Under the pieces are notes generated by a model that searched no databases, had not been told where the DNA came from, and saw only the letters and a program-made list of their open reading frames with translations. Position numbers and translations under genes: made by a program. Below, piece after piece: positions 13,476 through 21,918 of a DNA stretch of 28,686 nt. How positions within the stretch are numbered: the first letter of the stretch is position 1; each line of letters opens with the position of its first letter. The stretch comes from Chloroflexota bacterium (GTDB lineage: Bacteria; Chloroflexota; UBA11872). The stretch spans positions 1 to 28,686 of the forward strand of contig JAPOXI010000060.1 in assembly GCA_026707185.1 (NCBI GenBank), read 5' to 3'.

Positions 13476-14699
13476 GTGCGCTCCGAATCCGCAGCCACCA
13501 ACCTTCGGTGCGTTGACTGTCAGCAGTCCCACGCGCTCGAATACCGCCTGGCGTGCCAGGCCTGTGGCGGGCTGCTGGAGATCGAATACGACCTGCAGCG
13601 CTTGAAGGACGAGCCACTGGTTCAGCCCCATCGAACGGGCGTCTGGCGCTACGCCGCGTGGATGCCTGTGCAGGACGGCACCAACTTCGTCACCCTGGGC
13701 GAGCAACTGTCGCCGCTCTTTCAGATTCCGCGCCTCGGCGCGAAACTCGGCCTGCGCCGACTCTGGATTAAGTTCGAAGGTTCCAACCCCACCGGGACCG
13801 TGAAGGACCGATCCAGCCAGACGGCCGTCGCGTGCGCCCGCCAGTTCGGGTTCGATGCCGTGGGCGTCGTGTCCACTGGGAACGCCGCCTCCTCCATCGC
13901 CACGTACGCGGCACGCGCCGGGCTCCGCGGCCTGGTGTGCTGCTACACGCGTAGCACGGCGGCCAAGATGGCTCACCTCGCGGGCGTGGCCAGCGACGTG
14001 ATCTGGTACGAGGGTGTCTACGACGACATGATCCGGCACTTCGACGCCGCCGTGGATCGCCGTTGGTTCTTCGACGGCGGCGCCACGCGCAATCCGTTCA
14101 AGCAGGAAGGCAAGAAGTCGATCGCCCTGGAGACATACGAACAGCTCGGCCGCGCGCCGGATCTGATGGTGTACCCGGTTGGGATGGGCGAGACACTCCT
14201 GGCGAGTCAACGCGGCTGGGCGGCGCTTGCGGCCACCGGGCGCATCGAGAAGCCGCCACGGCCGGTTTCCGCGCAGTCCACCGAGGCCAACACCATCGCC
14301 GAGGCCTGGCGATCCGGCGACGACCTGCGGGCGAAGACGATCGGCTACACGGTTGCCGAAGGCACCGCCGTCGGCGACATGGGGGCCAAGGGCCGGCTGA
14401 CCCTGCGCCGCATCCGCGAACAGGACGGATTGGCCGGTGACGTCCCCGATCAGGAAACGCTGGACATGCAACGCCGGCTCGCGCAGGTCGAAGGCCTCTG
14501 GGTCGGACCGACCGGCGCCGTTCCCCTGGCCGTTACGGCTCGGTTGGCGCAGGAGGGTCTGATCGACCCTGACGCCGAAATCGTCTGCATCTCCTCCGAG
14601 ACTGGCCTCAAGGGCGACTGGCCGCCGCTGGGGGTCGAAGGCCAAAAACCCAGCCTTGACTTGATTCGCCGGGCCCTGGATGGCGTCTCGAACAAATGA
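13476..14699 (+). CDS. Threonine synthase-like PLP enzyme
   Basis: Probably converts O-phosphohomoserine to threonine; fold type II PLP enzyme, cytoplasmic, 407 residues. An N-terminal zinc-ribbon-like segment with Cys12, Cys15, Cys27 and Cys30 (CVDC...CQAC) is typical of this threonine synthase class. The PLP lysine is Lys110 in EGSNPTGTVKDRSS; the common form is NPTGSFKDRG, so two residues before the lysine and those after the Arg differ. STGNAASSIATYAARAG forms the phosphate/carboxylate loop, and GPTGAVPLAV and ISSETGLK occur near the end. The start is GTG at 13476; no ATG precedes residue 63. It lies 50 bases after the 15-bp hairpin. Because of the altered lysine motif a related phospho-amino-acid lyase (for example cysteate synthase-like) is an alternative. 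Confidence 0.8.
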   Translation: MRSESAATNLRCVDCQQSHALEYRLACQACGGLLEIEYDLQRLKDEPLVQPHRTGVWRYAAWMPVQDGTNFVTLGEQLSPLFQIPRLGAKLGLRRLWIKFEGSNPTGTVKDRSSQTAVACARQFGFDAVGVVSTGNAASSIATYAARAGLRGLVCCYTRSTAAKMAHLAGVASDVIWYEGVYDDMIRHFDAAVDRRWFFDGGATRNPFKQEGKKSIALETYEQLGRAPDLMVYPVGMGETLLASQRGWAALAATGRIEKPPRPVSAQSTEANTIAEAWRSGDDLRAKTIGYTVAEGTAVGDMGAKGRLTLRRIREQDGLAGDVPDQETLDMQRRLAQVEGLWVGPTGAVPLAVTARLAQEGLIDPDAEIVCISSETGLKGDWPPLGVEGQKPSLDLIRRALDGVSNK

Positions 14700-14759
14700 C
14701 CCACCGGAGTGCCCGCGCTTGCGACAATGCGCCAAGCGTGACTCACGAGGAGCCTGAGC

Positions 14760-15086
14760 GTGCCGACAACTTCGAACACTGACCGACCCTTTGCGGACAT
14801 GATGCCCGGCGTTCGCCGGCGCACGCTGCTATGGGGCGAGACGATGCTGATGGCCGAGATCCACCTGGAGGAAGGCGGCGTGGTGCCCTTGCACGACCAC
14901 GTTTACGAGCAGATCGGCTATTGCATCGAGGGCACGTTTGACCTCACGATTGGCGACGAAGTCCACGCCATCGAACCAGGGAACTGCTGGGTCGTTCCGT
15001 CCAACGTGCCCCATGAGGCCACGGCGACCAGCAGCTGTTTCCTGATCGAGGCCTGGAGTCCGGCGCGGGACGACTACAAGGACTGA
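14760..15086 (+). CDS. Single-domain cupin protein
   Basis: A 108-residue cupin. Motif 1 is GGVVPLHDHVYEQIGYCIEG (His45, His47, Glu51) and motif 2 is GNCWVVPSNVPHEATA, so a complete 3-His/1-Glu metal site is present. Such small cupins bind a metal and act as isomerases, dioxygenases or ligand sensors; nothing here indicates which. The start is GTG at 14760 with GAGGAG 7 bases upstream. It lies 60 bases after the threonine synthase-like gene. Its TGA overlaps a CTG that may begin the flippase reading frame (CTGA), suggesting coupling. Confidence 0.82.
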   Translation: MPTTSNTDRPFADMMPGVRRRTLLWGETMLMAEIHLEEGGVVPLHDHVYEQIGYCIEGTFDLTIGDEVHAIEPGNCWVVPSNVPHEATATSSCFLIEAWSPARDDYKD

Positions 15087-16426
15087 ACACCAGCTTCGAC
15101 ACCTCTCGGGTTGACGCTTCGGCGTCGGCCCCGCGCATCGTTGGGACGATCCTGCGGGACAACGGCCAGCTGGCGCCGTTTCTCCTGGCCGGAAGCGCCG
15201 CAACGTCTGCGTTTCAGCTCATCATGGCCCGCGGATTGGAGCCGCGCGCCTACGCCGAGGCCTTTGCCGTGCTCGGCGCGCTGTCGCTGCTGGTAACTCC
15301 GGCCCAGGTCATTCAAACGCTGGTGGCGCGCCGAGCCGCCGAACTGGTCGCGCTCGGACGACTCAACGAACTACGAACCCTCACCCGGTCGGTTGTCCGC
15401 TGGACCGGCCTCGTCTCCGTAATCTTGATGCTCGGTATTGCGGCGGCGTCCCCGCTCATTCAGTCCGCGCTGCAATTGACCTCGCCGTGGCCGGTCGTGG
15501 TTGCTGGTATTGCCGCCGGCGGCCTGACATTCGAACCGGTAGCGCGCGGAATCACGCAGGGCGCCCGCGAATTCGTCGGGCTCGGTGTCGCTCTGGCCGC
15601 CCACGGCTTCGGACGCCTCATCGTTGGCGCGGCAACCGTATTGGCCGGCGGCGGGGCCACCGGCGCCCTGTTGGCGAGTCCGGCGTCGGCGCTGGGGGGC
15701 ATCGTCTTTGGCTGGCTGAGTGCCCGCGGCGTCTTGAATCGACCCGACGACCCGGCTGAGCAGGAGGCGTCGCCGCTGGGAATTTCGGATCACGTACGCG
15801 TGGCGCTGATCCTCTTCGCGCTAGCCGGACTGCTGCACCTGGACGTATTGGCTGTCAAAGTCTTATTCAGCCCGGATGAAGCCGCCGCCTACGCCGCGCT
15901 GGCACTCATCGGACGCATCGTCTTCTGGAGCGGAATGATGGTGGGGATCGTGCTCTTGCCCTTCGTCGTCTGGCGGGCGGCCGTTGGCGCGGGAATCATC
16001 CGCGCCTACCTGGCGAGCCTGGCGCTGATGGCCGCGGTTTCCGGCGCCTGCGCACTTATCATCCTGGCCTGGCCGGACGGCGTGTATGGCCTGATCTTCG
16101 GTGACCGCTACCCACCCTACGCCGAACTGCTTCCCCTCTACGTGGCGGCCGCCGCTCTCCTGGCCATCGCGGCGGTGACCGCCAGTCTGCACATCGGCGC
16201 CGGTCACCTGCGCGTTTGGATGGGTCTGGCCGTCATATTGGTCGCAACGGTCACCGGCTACGCGTTCGCGCACGACTCGCCGCGTAGCGTCCTCACCGTG
16301 CTGCTGATCGGGACGGCCATCGCGGCCGCTTACCTTGTGGCGGAGGCAATCGCGCTCGCCCATCACCGGCGCGCCACGGCAATTCGGGCCGAACGTCAGG
16401 GCGCCGACGTACCCTCGCGTCCATAG
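15083..16426 (+). CDS. Polysaccharide/oligosaccharide flippase (Wzx/MATE-like), start uncertain
   Basis: A multi-pass membrane protein that would move a lipid-linked glycan across the cytoplasmic membrane. The first standard start is ATG at 15224 (400 residues), but the frame is open upstream and encodes APFLLAGSAATSAF then QLIMARGLEPRAYAEAF. This aligns with the first transmembrane helix and the following GxLxPxxYGE-type loop of the flippase family, so a start at 15224 would cut the first helix. No ATG, GTG or TTG exists in this frame between the stop at 15014 and 15224. A CTG at 15083 overlaps the cupin TGA and would give 447 residues, which I use as the feature start. About a dozen hydrophobic stretches follow, such as LVSVILMLGIAAASPLI and VAAAALLAIAAVTASL. 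The 3' end overlaps the convergent cupin gene by 31 bases. Confidence 0.75.
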   Translation: MNTSFDTSRVDASASAPRIVGTILRDNGQLAPFLLAGSAATSAFQLIMARGLEPRAYAEAFAVLGALSLLVTPAQVIQTLVARRAAELVALGRLNELRTLTRSVVRWTGLVSVILMLGIAAASPLIQSALQLTSPWPVVVAGIAAGGLTFEPVARGITQGAREFVGLGVALAAHGFGRLIVGAATVLAGGGATGALLASPASALGGIVFGWLSARGVLNRPDDPAEQEASPLGISDHVRVALILFALAGLLHLDVLAVKVLFSPDEAAAYAALALIGRIVFWSGMMVGIVLLPFVVWRAAVGAGIIRAYLASLALMAAVSGACALIILAWPDGVYGLIFGDRYPPYAELLPLYVAAAALLAIAAVTASLHIGAGHLRVWMGLAVILVATVTGYAFAHDSPRSVLTVLLIGTAIAAAYLVAEAIALAHHRRATAIRAERQGADVPSRP

Positions 16427-16770
16427 TCGTCCACCAGCCGCACCACGTCGTCGGGGTGTGGGGTCGAGACTTCCAATACGCGCACATCCCCGTGCGGCGC
16501 CTCGTATCGGTGCACCTTGCCGGTAAGCACACGCACACTGGCGCCCTCATCCAGGTCGCGCTCCTCCAGCGCCTCGGCCGAGTCGCCGATCACCAGCCGC
16601 AACCGACCGTCCAAAACATAAATCGTCTCGTCCTTCGCTTCGTGGTACTGGAGGCTTAACCGCGCGCCGTCGTTGATCTCGATGATCTTGCCGATGTACA
16701 GCTCGGTGGACGCGTAAATGACCTCGCGACCCCAGGGCTTGGCGACGACCGTCACGTGTTGATCGCTCAT
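16396..16770 (-). CDS. Cupin, mannose-6-phosphate isomerase (type II)-like
   Basis: A 124-residue cupin resembling the isomerase domain of ManC/type II PMI, which interconverts fructose-6-phosphate and mannose-6-phosphate. It opens with VVAKPWGREVIYAST (the KPWG motif of that group) and continues with the cupin strand LSLQYHEAKDETIYVLDGRLRLVIG, then SVRVLTGKVHRYEAPHGDVRVLEVSTP. The second metal His of HxH is replaced by Glu (YHEAKDE). The start is ATG at 16770, overlapping the phosphomannomutase TGA (ATGA). An upstream in-frame ATG would lie inside that gene. The genetic position, last in a GDP-deoxyhexose operon, supports the isomerase role. Activity is not proven by sequence because of the altered metal motif. 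Confidence 0.78.
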   Translation of the reverse strand: MSDQHVTVVAKPWGREVIYASTELYIGKIIEINDGARLSLQYHEAKDETIYVLDGRLRLVIGDSAEALEERDLDEGASVRVLTGKVHRYEAPHGDVRVLEVSTPHPDDVVRLVDDYGREGTSAP

Positions 16771-18218
16771 CCCGACCCTACTTCCACGCCGGCGGCGCGC
16801 GCCCCTAGTTCCAGCAACGTCGCCACGCGCTCTTTCGACGTGGTCTCCGTGTAGACACGGAGCAGCGGCTCGGTGCCCGAGAAGCGGATCAGCAGCCAAC
16901 TCTCATCGTCCAGGTAATACTTGAAGCCGTCCATCTCGTTTCGACGCAGGACGGTCGATCCGTCAATGGCGCTCGGCAGCCAAGCCTGCACCCGCCCTTC
17001 GATTTCGGCTCGGGCTTCGGCTGGGAACTCCAGGTCATACCGCGCGTAGTGGTACTCGCGCCCGAGCTTTTCGAAGAGCAGGGCCACAAGTTCGGCCGGC
17101 GTCTTGCCCTCGCGCGCCATCAGGTCCAGGAAATAGAGCCCCGCCACGACGCCGTCACGCTCCGGCATGTGCGGCTGGAAGACGTAGCCGCCGCTCTCCT
17201 CGCCGCCCATCACGGCGTTGAGGTTGTGCATGGCCGGGGCCACGAACTTCATGCCCACGCCGACTTCCTCGACGTGGACGTCGTACTGCTGCCCCAGGCG
17301 TTCCAGCATTGACGAGGTTGTGAGGGTCTTTACCAGGGGGTTTCGCGATCCTGTGTGCTCGAGGAAGTAGTACGCCAGCAGGCCGATCGTGCGCAGCTGG
17401 TCTACGAAGGCGCCATGCTCGTCAACGACCCCCAGCCGGTCGCCGTCGCCGTCGGTCACGATGCCCACAGCAGCCGATGTGTCCCGAACCACCTGCGCGA
17501 CCTCATCCGTCTGCGGGGGAATCGGCTCGGGGCGTGCCAATCCGGGAAACCGCGGGTTCCAGTCGCTGTGAATCTCCGTCACGTCAAGCCGTCCGCCCTC
17601 GAGAATGCGTGGCAGCCAACCGGCCGCCGATCCATACATCGCGTCCACCACCACCCGCATGGCGCGGGCGCGCAGCGCTTCGAGGTCCACCAGGTTGGCC
17701 ACGTGGTCGAGATAGGCCGCGTCGGGACTGAACTCGCGCAGCAAACCGGCCCGCTCGGCCGTCTCGGCGTCCAGGAATCGCACTGCGTCTCCGTCGACGG
17801 CCGCCACAGCATCCTCGATCAGCGCCAGCGCATCCGGATCCACGGCCGCGCCGGTGGCCGTGCGGACCTTGAACCCGTTGTCAGCCGGCGGGTTGTGGCT
17901 GGCGGTGATCATCACCGCGCCGGCGGCTCGCAGGTCGGCGGTACTGAATGCCGCCACGGGCGTTGGGCACGGAGCGTTCACGAGATGCACGGGAATGCTG
18001 TTGCCGGCCAGCACCGACGCGACGTGCGCAGCAAAGCGCTCCGAACCGAAACGGCGGTCGTAGCCGACCACGATCCCGTTCTCCCAGCGCCAGTTGCGGC
18101 GCACGAAGGTCGCAAACCCCTGCGCCACCCGGCCAACGTTGCGAAACGTGTAGTCGCCGCCGATGACGGCGCGCCAGCCGTCGGTACCGAACTTGATGGG
18201 GGTTTCGGTCAGAGCCAT
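16767..18218 (-). CDS. Phosphomannomutase/phosphoglucomutase family protein
   Basis: Converts hexose-6-phosphate to hexose-1-phosphate; here probably mannose-6-phosphate to mannose-1-phosphate for GDP-mannose. 483 residues with all four active-site loops: catalytic phosphoserine Ser107 in TASHNP, the magnesium loop DGDGDR (256-261), the sugar loop GGEESGG, and the phosphate-binding RFSGTEPLLRVY near the C-terminus. The N-terminus IKFGTDGWRAVIGGDYT is typical. The ATG at 18218 is chosen because the fold begins directly after it; in-frame extensions upstream run into the epimerase gene. Only 4 bases separate it from that gene. It is distinct from the mutase domain fused to the guanylyltransferase at the window's left edge, so the genome holds at least two hexomutases. 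Confidence 0.9.
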   Translation of the reverse strand: MALTETPIKFGTDGWRAVIGGDYTFRNVGRVAQGFATFVRRNWRWENGIVVGYDRRFGSERFAAHVASVLAGNSIPVHLVNAPCPTPVAAFSTADLRAAGAVMITASHNPPADNGFKVRTATGAAVDPDALALIEDAVAAVDGDAVRFLDAETAERAGLLREFSPDAAYLDHVANLVDLEALRARAMRVVVDAMYGSAAGWLPRILEGGRLDVTEIHSDWNPRFPGLARPEPIPPQTDEVAQVVRDTSAAVGIVTDGDGDRLGVVDEHGAFVDQLRTIGLLAYYFLEHTGSRNPLVKTLTTSSMLERLGQQYDVHVEEVGVGMKFVAPAMHNLNAVMGGEESGGYVFQPHMPERDGVVAGLYFLDLMAREGKTPAELVALLFEKLGREYHYARYDLEFPAEARAEIEGRVQAWLPSAIDGSTVLRRNEMDGFKYYLDDESWLLIRFSGTEPLLRVYTETTSKERVATLLELGARAAGVEVGSG

Positions 18219-18222
18219 CGCC

Positions 18223-19155
18223 CTAAGCCTCCGCCGCCGCTGCCTGGCGGGCGTGGACCAGCGCGTCGCGCAGCGACTGGTCCATAGTGATTCGAGGTTG
18301 CCAGCCGGTGTCCGAGCGCAAGCGGGTGGCGTCGCCGGCAACGACGGCGCCGTGCCGTCCCGGTGGTAGTTTGCGTTCCTCGTGGATCTCGGCGCGAATG
18401 CCGCCGATCGCAATCAAGCGTTCGACGATCTGCCGTAGCGGCCAGGCACGTCCCGTCGCCACGTTGTAAACCGCGCCGGATCGTCCCCGCTCAGCCGCCG
18501 CCACGATGGCTTGCGCAACATCGCGCACGTCCACGTAGTCGCGGGCTCCCGCCAAGCTGAAGGTCGGCACGACCGGCTCGGTCCGTCCGTCCAGAATGGC
18601 CGCCACGGCATGCACCTGGCGGCCCGGAAAGTAGTCGGTCGAACGTCCCGGTCCAACACTGCCGAACAAGCGCAACCTCACCGCATCCAGTCCGTCCGAC
18701 AGATGGTATTGCAGCGCCTGCAGATCCGCCGCCGCCTTGGTGGCCGCATACACCGATGCCGGCCGCAGCGGCGCGTCCTCGCTGACCAACTCGCCAGTCT
18801 CGATCCGGCCGTAGATCTCGGCGCTGCTCATGGCTACCAGGCGAGCCTCGGGCGCATGCCGCAGCAGCGACTGGATCAGTCTCAGCTGCCCGAGCACATT
18901 CACGTCGTACGCCCGCGCGGGATCCGCCTGCGCCTCGCCGGGATTGGCAATGGCCGCCAGGTGCACGACAACGGACGGCCGCACGCGAGCTATCGCGCCA
19001 TCAACCTGTCCGGCATCGCGCAGATTCAGCGCCACAAGACTGTCGTCGCCGCCGAAGGAAGATCCCACGACGTCGCGACCGGCGTCTCGAAACGCCGCCA
19101 CTGTGTACGAACCTATGAACCCGGACGCTCCAGTAACGAGGACCGAACCCGTCAC
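18223..19155 (-). CDS. rmd: NAD(P)-dependent sugar reductase/epimerase, probable GDP-6-deoxy-D-mannose reductase
   Basis: An extended short-chain dehydrogenase of 310 residues. It has the dinucleotide motif TGASGFIGSY at 8-17, HLAAIANPGEA, the SSAEIYG serine motif and the catalytic SVYAATKAA Tyr-x-x-x-Lys. Such proteins next to GDP-mannose 4,6-dehydratase usually reduce GDP-4-keto-6-deoxymannose to GDP-D-rhamnose (Rmd). The alternative is a GDP-fucose synthase-type or other UDP-sugar epimerase. The PNPGEA segment and DVRDVAQA fit Rmd, but single residues do not decide. The start is GTG at 19155, 14 bases after the dehydratase stop, with GAAAG directly before it. It is second in the operon. 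The gene symbol is a functional guess from context. Confidence 0.78.
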   Translation of the reverse strand: MTGSVLVTGASGFIGSYTVAAFRDAGRDVVGSSFGGDDSLVALNLRDAGQVDGAIARVRPSVVVHLAAIANPGEAQADPARAYDVNVLGQLRLIQSLLRHAPEARLVAMSSAEIYGRIETGELVSEDAPLRPASVYAATKAAADLQALQYHLSDGLDAVRLRLFGSVGPGRSTDYFPGRQVHAVAAILDGRTEPVVPTFSLAGARDYVDVRDVAQAIVAAAERGRSGAVYNVATGRAWPLRQIVERLIAIGGIRAEIHEERKLPPGRHGAVVAGDATRLRSDTGWQPRITMDQSLRDALVHARQAAAAEA

Positions 19156-19169
19156 CTTTCGCGCCAGAC

Positions 19170-20171
19170 TTAGCTCGCGCTGCGGCCGGCGGCTATTTCC
19201 GCGTGCGCGATCTCATTAGCCACGAGTTCCATGTCGGCGTCCACCATGATGCGGACCAACTCCTCAAAGGTGACCGACGGTTCCCAGCCCAGATCGTTGC
19301 GAATCGCCGAAGGATCCCCAATCAAGCGATGCACCTCGGCTGGCCGCAACAGGTCCTCGCTCATGGTGATGTGGTCCTGGGCGTTAAGGCCCAGGTGACC
19401 GAACGCCAGGTTGGCGAACTCGTGGCCGGTGTGCGTCTCGCCCGTTGCCAGCACGTAGTCGCGGGGCTCGTCCTGCTGGAGCATCAACCACATGCCGCGT
19501 ACGAAGTCCGGCGCGTATCCCCAGTCTCGACGGGTGGACAGGTCGCCGAACGGGACGTTCTGCACCACTTCGTGGTACACCCGAGCCGCCGAATAACTGA
19601 GCTTGCGCGTGACGAATTCCAGGCCGCGCCGCGGCGACTCGTGGTTGAAGCAGATGCCGGAGCAGGCGAACATTCCATAGCTCTCTCGATAGTTGACCGT
19701 GATCCAGTGGGCATAGAGCTTGGCGACTCCGTAGGGGCTGCGCGGATAGAACGGCGTGGTTTCGCTCTGCGGCCATTCCTGCACCTGGCCGAACATCTCG
19801 CTGCTTGACGCCTGGTAGAACTTGATAGTGGGATCCACCGCGCGAATGGCCTCCAACACCCGAGTCGCACCCAACGCCGACACCTCGCCGGTGAGCACCG
19901 GCTGTCGCCACGACGCCGCGACAAACGACTGCGCCGCCAGGTTGTACACCTCGTCCGGCCGGTGCCGCTGCATGATCTCGATCAATGAGTACTGATCGTG
20001 CAAGTCGCCCGGCTCCAGCACCAGGTCATCCTGCAGATGCTGGATGCGACCGTTGTTCTCGGTACTGGTGCGACGGACGACGCCGACGACTGTGTAGCCC
20101 TTCTCCAGCAGGAATTCCGCCAGATATGAGCCATCTTGACCCGTAATGCCCGTAATCAGCGCGCAGGGCAT
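19170..20171 (-). CDS. gmd: GDP-mannose 4,6-dehydratase
   Basis: Makes GDP-4-keto-6-deoxy-D-mannose from GDP-mannose, the precursor of GDP-rhamnose, GDP-fucose and related sugars. 333 residues. Motifs: ITGITGQDGSYLAEFLLEKG at 7-26, RRTSTENNGRIQHL, NLAAQSFVAASW, the catalytic SSSEMFG and SPYGVAKLYAHW (Tyr-x-x-x-Lys), ICFNHESPRRGLEFVTRK, and RDWGYAPDFVRGMW. All are hallmarks of GMD. Small oddities: GDLSTRRDWGY where most have GNLxAKRDWG(Y/H), and GDPSAIRNDLGW with Ile for the usual Lys. The ATG at 20171 gives a standard N-terminus; a longer in-frame extension crosses the divergent intergenic region and is rejected. AGGGG lies about 7 bases upstream. It is first in the operon gmd, reductase, mutase, cupin. 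Confidence 0.93.
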   Translation of the reverse strand: MPCALITGITGQDGSYLAEFLLEKGYTVVGVVRRTSTENNGRIQHLQDDLVLEPGDLHDQYSLIEIMQRHRPDEVYNLAAQSFVAASWRQPVLTGEVSALGATRVLEAIRAVDPTIKFYQASSSEMFGQVQEWPQSETTPFYPRSPYGVAKLYAHWITVNYRESYGMFACSGICFNHESPRRGLEFVTRKLSYSAARVYHEVVQNVPFGDLSTRRDWGYAPDFVRGMWLMLQQDEPRDYVLATGETHTGHEFANLAFGHLGLNAQDHITMSEDLLRPAEVHRLIGDPSAIRNDLGWEPSVTFEELVRIMVDADMELVANEIAHAEIAAGRSAS

Positions 20172-20279
20172 GCACAACCCCTGTTCATGGAATCCCGCTC
20201 GCAGTGTACGCGCGGTGCTTGTACAACAGCCGCCGGCTGCTCGCCGTGATGCAGGAAGCCTACTGATGAGATCGGGATC

Positions 20280-21095
20280 GTGACGTCGCAGTGCGCGTCC
20301 AACTGCTCGCTGGCGGAAATCGCCGGACCCGGCGACATCGTCGCCATCGTGGGCGCTGGGGGCAAAACCACAACCATGTTCGCCCTGGCCAGCGCCTTGG
20401 CGGAACGCGGCCTGCGAGTCGTCACAACCAAGTCCACCACCATCCACCGGCCCTCAATGGCCCGCGCGCCGCATCTTCTGATCACACCGCCCGACCGTTG
20501 GCGTATCGAACTGCCGCCAGTGCTGGACGCACATCCCGTCGTCACCGTCGTCACCGCCGCCCCCACCCCGCGCCGCTACAACGGGATTCAGCCGGAGTTT
20601 GCCCCGGAATTGCTGCGTGTGTCCGGCGCCGATGTCCTAATCGTCGAAGCTGACGGCGCCCGTCGCCGCCTGCTCAAGGCGCCCGCGGACCACGAACCCG
20701 CTATGCCGGTCGGCGCGACGCTGGTGATTCCCGTGGCTTGCCTGGCTGCGGTGGGCCGCCCCCTGGCCGAGCGGCACGTTCACCGGCCTGAACTCGCCGC
20801 AGAGATTCTGGGTATGGAGCCAGGTTGGCACCTGACGGTCGATCACGTCATGACCCTGCTCCTGGATTCGCGCGCCGGCCGCAAGTCCGTGCCTTCGGCA
20901 GCCCGACTCTGGCCAGTACTGACCGCCGCTGACCGAGTCAGCGCTGGCCAGCTCGCTGAAGTCCACACCGCTCTCAGCTCACACCCGGACGTCAACGGCT
21001 GGATTGAGGCCACAGCCGACTGGTCCTATTCGGTCCGCTGTCGCGTCACGCAAACGCGCGACGCGAACGGTGGCGCAAACCTGGAGGTTTGCTAG
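20280..21095 (+). CDS. yqeC: YqeC-like accessory GTPase/ATPase (selenium-dependent hydroxylase accessory family)
   Basis: A 271-residue P-loop protein of the YqeC family, found with selenium-dependent molybdenum hydroxylases and thought to help install their labile selenium or mature the cofactor. Features: IVAIVGAGGKTTTMFALA (P-loop variant GAGGKTT, 25-31), VVTTKSTTIHRP at 47-58, VLIVEADGARRRLLKAPADHEP (DxADGAxxRxLKAPxxHEP), and a VACLAAVGRPLAERHVHRPEL segment, all typical of the family. No xanthine dehydrogenase, EF2563 or selD gene is in the window, so it is an orphan here. The start is GTG at 20280, divergent from gmd with 108 bases between. The TAG at its end is shared as CTAG with the convergent pyrK stop. 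Confidence 0.82.
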   Translation: MTSQCASNCSLAEIAGPGDIVAIVGAGGKTTTMFALASALAERGLRVVTTKSTTIHRPSMARAPHLLITPPDRWRIELPPVLDAHPVVTVVTAAPTPRRYNGIQPEFAPELLRVSGADVLIVEADGARRRLLKAPADHEPAMPVGATLVIPVACLAAVGRPLAERHVHRPELAAEILGMEPGWHLTVDHVMTLLLDSRAGRKSVPSAARLWPVLTAADRVSAGQLAEVHTALSSHPDVNGWIEATADWSYSVRCRVTQTRDANGGANLEVC

Positions 21096-21918
21096 CCGAC
21101 GGATGGCGCAGTTGCGGTTGGTTCGTGGTGCCAGGTCCAAGTGAGGGTTGACTGGGGAAAGACGGGGCCGTCGTGGCAGACACGTCGGGGGCCGGTGGTG
21201 GTCTGGACCACGCAGGAATAGCAGACGCCCATGGCGCAACCCATGCGGGCCTCAAGCGAAGTGAAGGCGGGGCGTGGGCCGTGGATTGCCGTTAAATCGT
21301 CGGTGAGTTCGGCCATGGCGCGCATCATGGGCGTCGGCCCGCAGACGAATATCTGGTCGCACCAGCCGAAGTGGTCCTGGACCAGGTCGGTGATGAAGCC
21401 GTGATGGCCGAGGGCGCCGTCATCGGTGGCGACGTGGTACTGGACGTCGGAGTGGAGCCACTCTCGCGGGGTGACTTGATGGGCATCGCGTCCGCCGGCG
21501 AGCAGGCGCACGTGTACCCCCTGGGCCGGTGCAAGGTCGGCGAGCGCAATGAGGGGCGCCAGGCCGATGCCTCCGCCAACCATGAGCGCCCGTGCACGAT
21601 CTGGTTGGAGATCGAAGCTGCCGCCAAGCGGGCCCAGCATGTCGATTTCGGTTCCCTCCGGCTGATCCACGAGCCAGGCTGTGCCGCGTCCGACCGTGTC
21701 AATCAGGAATGCGACCCGTCCGAGGTCGGGTTCGATGCGGCTGAAGCTGAGCGGCCGACGCAGGAGCGGATCCAACTGGTCGGGCGAGCTGCAAAGGACG
21801 TGCGCGAACTGGCCGGGGCGGGCGCTGGCGGCGGTGAGGGGCGCTTCGTATTCGCACCACCACAGCCGTTCGGTGATTCGCGTGTTGCGCAGGACGCGGG
21901 CGGACTCGATCCGCCGGG

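Noticed and set aside
13461..14735. 424-codon open frame on the minus strand
   Set aside because: Exact antisense of the threonine synthase-like gene, with low-complexity Arg/Gly/His-rich translation and no motif; typical of GC-rich shadows.
18219..18413. 65-residue upstream extension of the phosphomannomutase
   Set aside because: Lies inside the epimerase gene and is unlike any mutase; ATG 18218 gives the normal start.
20172..20447. In-frame N-terminal extension of GDP-mannose 4,6-dehydratase
   Set aside because: Would cross the divergent promoter region and the start of yqeC. The standard family N-terminus begins at 20171 with a ribosome site.
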